Assembly: GCA_025149285.1 (NCBI GenBank)
Contig: CP102274.1
Location: forward strand, 1,565,501-1,629,500
DNA: 64,000 bases
Origin: Hungatella hathewayi
GTDB taxonomy: Bacteria; Bacillota; Clostridia; Lachnospirales; Lachnospiraceae
Direction: 5' to 3'
The translations under genes and the position numbers were made by a program. Within the stretch, counting starts at the first letter, position 1. Every line of letters begins with the position of its first letter. Shown one piece after another: positions 63,049-64,000 of this stretch. Under the pieces are notes generated by a model. That model searched no databases. It saw only the letters and a list, made by a program, of their open reading frames with translations, and had not been told where the DNA came from.

Positions 63049-64000
63049 ATGGCAGAAATCGATTTAAGTCAGTATGGTATCAACGGAACTACAGAGATCG
63101 TCTACAACCCTTCATTTGAAACATTATTTGAAGAAGAGACGAAACCAGAACTGGAAGGCTATGAAAAAGGCCAGGTAAGTGAACTCGGCGCAGTTAATGT
63201 TATGACCGGTATTTATACAGGACGTTCACCTAAAGATAAGTACATAGTCATGGATGAGAATTCTAAGGACACTGTATGGTGGACTTCTGATGAGTATAAG
63301 AATGACAATCACCCGGCCAGCCAGGAAGCATGGGATACCGTTAAGAAGATCGCTCTGGAAGAGCTTTCCGGAAAAAGACTTTTTGTTGTAGATGCATTCT
63401 GCGGTGCAAACAAGGATACCCGTATGGCAATCCGTTTCATCGTTGAGGTTGCATGGCAGGCTCATTTCGTAAAGAACATGTTTATTCAGCCTACAGCCGA
63501 AGAACTTGAGAACTTTACACCGGATTTCGTAGTATACAATGCTTCCAAAGCAAAAGTAGAAAATTATAAAGAATTAGGTCTGAATTCTGAGACAACCTCT
63601 ATGTTTAATATCACCAGCCGCGAGCAGGTAATCGTAAATACATGGTACGGCGGAGAGATGAAGAAGGGTATGTTCTCCATGATGAACTACTATCTGCCGT
63701 TAAAGGGCATTGCTTCCATGCACTGTTCTGCCAACACAGACTTAAACGGCGAGAATACCGCTATCTTCTTCGGACTTTCCGGAACAGGAAAGACAACACT
63801 GTCCACAGACCCGAAGCGTCTTCTGATCGGTGATGACGAGCACGGCTGGGACGACAACGGCGTATTCAACTTCGAAGGCGGCTGCTACGCTAAGGTTATC
63901 AACCTGGATAAAGAATCCGAGCCGGATATCTACAATGCAATCAAGCGCAACGCGCTGTTAGAAAACGTTACCCTTGACAAAGACGGCAAGATCGACTTCG
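63049..64000 (+). CDS. pckA: ATP-type phosphoenolpyruvate carboxykinase, 5' part
   Basis: The first 317 codons; the gene runs off the window end. Interconverts oxaloacetate + ATP and PEP + CO2 + ADP. It shows the R-x-SPKDK start site (GRSPKDKY), [27 protein letters not shown], the kinase P-loop [11 protein letters not shown] at residues 242-252 and the metal-binding Asp262/Asp263 in [10 protein letters not shown]. Start ATG after AAAGAGAGGTTGAATAAA. Strong codon bias, as in ppdK, suggests high expression. Confidence 0.97.
   Translation, partial: MAEIDLSQYGINGTTEIVYNPSFETLFEEETKPELEGYEKGQVSELGAVNVMTGIYTGRSPKDKYIVMDENSKDTVWWTSDEYKNDNHPASQEAWDTVKKIALEELSGKRLFVVDAFCGANKDTRMAIRFIVEVAWQAHFVKNMFIQPTAEELENFTPDFVVYNASKAKVENYKELGLNSETTSMFNITSREQVIVNTWYGGEMKKGMFSMMNYYLPLKGIASMHCSANTDLNGENTAIFFGLSGTGKTTLSTDPKRLLIGDDEHGWDDNGVFNFEGGCYAKVINLDKESEPDIYNAIKRNALLENVTLDKDGKIDF

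Overview
The window looks like a chromosomal segment of a Lachnospiraceae-type (Clostridium cluster XIVa) gut anaerobe. The pyruvate phosphate dikinase keeps the catalytic His455 and Cys831 numbering known from Clostridium symbiosum. Ribosome-binding sites are strong AAGGAGG types, there is an ATP-type PEP carboxykinase and a class II glycyl-tRNA synthetase, and glycoside hydrolases, PTS and ABC sugar uptake genes are abundant. No rRNA, tRNA, CRISPR array or intact transposase was seen.

Layout. 1-10.5 kb: two AraC-type regulators and a 2829-residue secreted protein with three GH43-like propellers, discoidin and Ig-like domains and a choline-binding-type tail. 10.7-21 kb: mostly housekeeping genes (YdcF-like protein, M16C peptidase, era, recO, glyQS) with an AlbA/Schlafen-type ATPase and a small lipoprotein between them. 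20.1-24.6 kb: a beta-glucoside locus (RpiR regulator, EIIBCA permease, GH1 6-phospho-beta-glucosidase). 24.9-30.6 kb: a probable mannoside locus (GntR, ROK kinase, extended mannose-6-phosphate isomerase, GH38-like/DUF5054 enzyme) with a relic of another GH38-like C-terminus. 30.6-36.2 kb (minus strand): a Fic-like protein without the catalytic His, and a BMP/Nup-type nucleoside ABC transporter. 36.3-40 kb: MATE exporter, B12-binding radical SAM protein and a papain-fold-like protein. 40.1-45.3 kb: ppdK, then TetR with two nitroreductases and a cysteine-cluster protein. 45.3-45.65 kb: gene debris. 45.8-49 kb: LCP protein with a LytTR/GHKL two-component pair. 48.9-52.2 kb (minus strand): ROK repressor, MFS transporter and PHP phosphoesterase. 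52.2-53.5 kb: a roughly 400-bp near-perfect hairpin element beside a frameshifted PD-(D/E)XK-type gene. 53.9-62.8 kb: a xylo-oligosaccharide-type locus with the YesM-like kinase and a Gfo/Idh/MocA oxidoreductase on the minus strand, and solute-binding protein, two permeases, GH43 enzyme and YesN-like regulator on the plus strand. 63.0 kb to the end: the 5' part of pckA.

Functionally this is mostly a carbohydrate-scavenging region: one sensor/regulator, one uptake system and one or two glycosidases per locus, beside central enzymes at the PEP/pyruvate/oxaloacetate node. The least explained items are the large hairpin element, the Fic-like protein with a Gln in place of the catalytic His, the giant GH43 protein, and the scars where genes have been lost.
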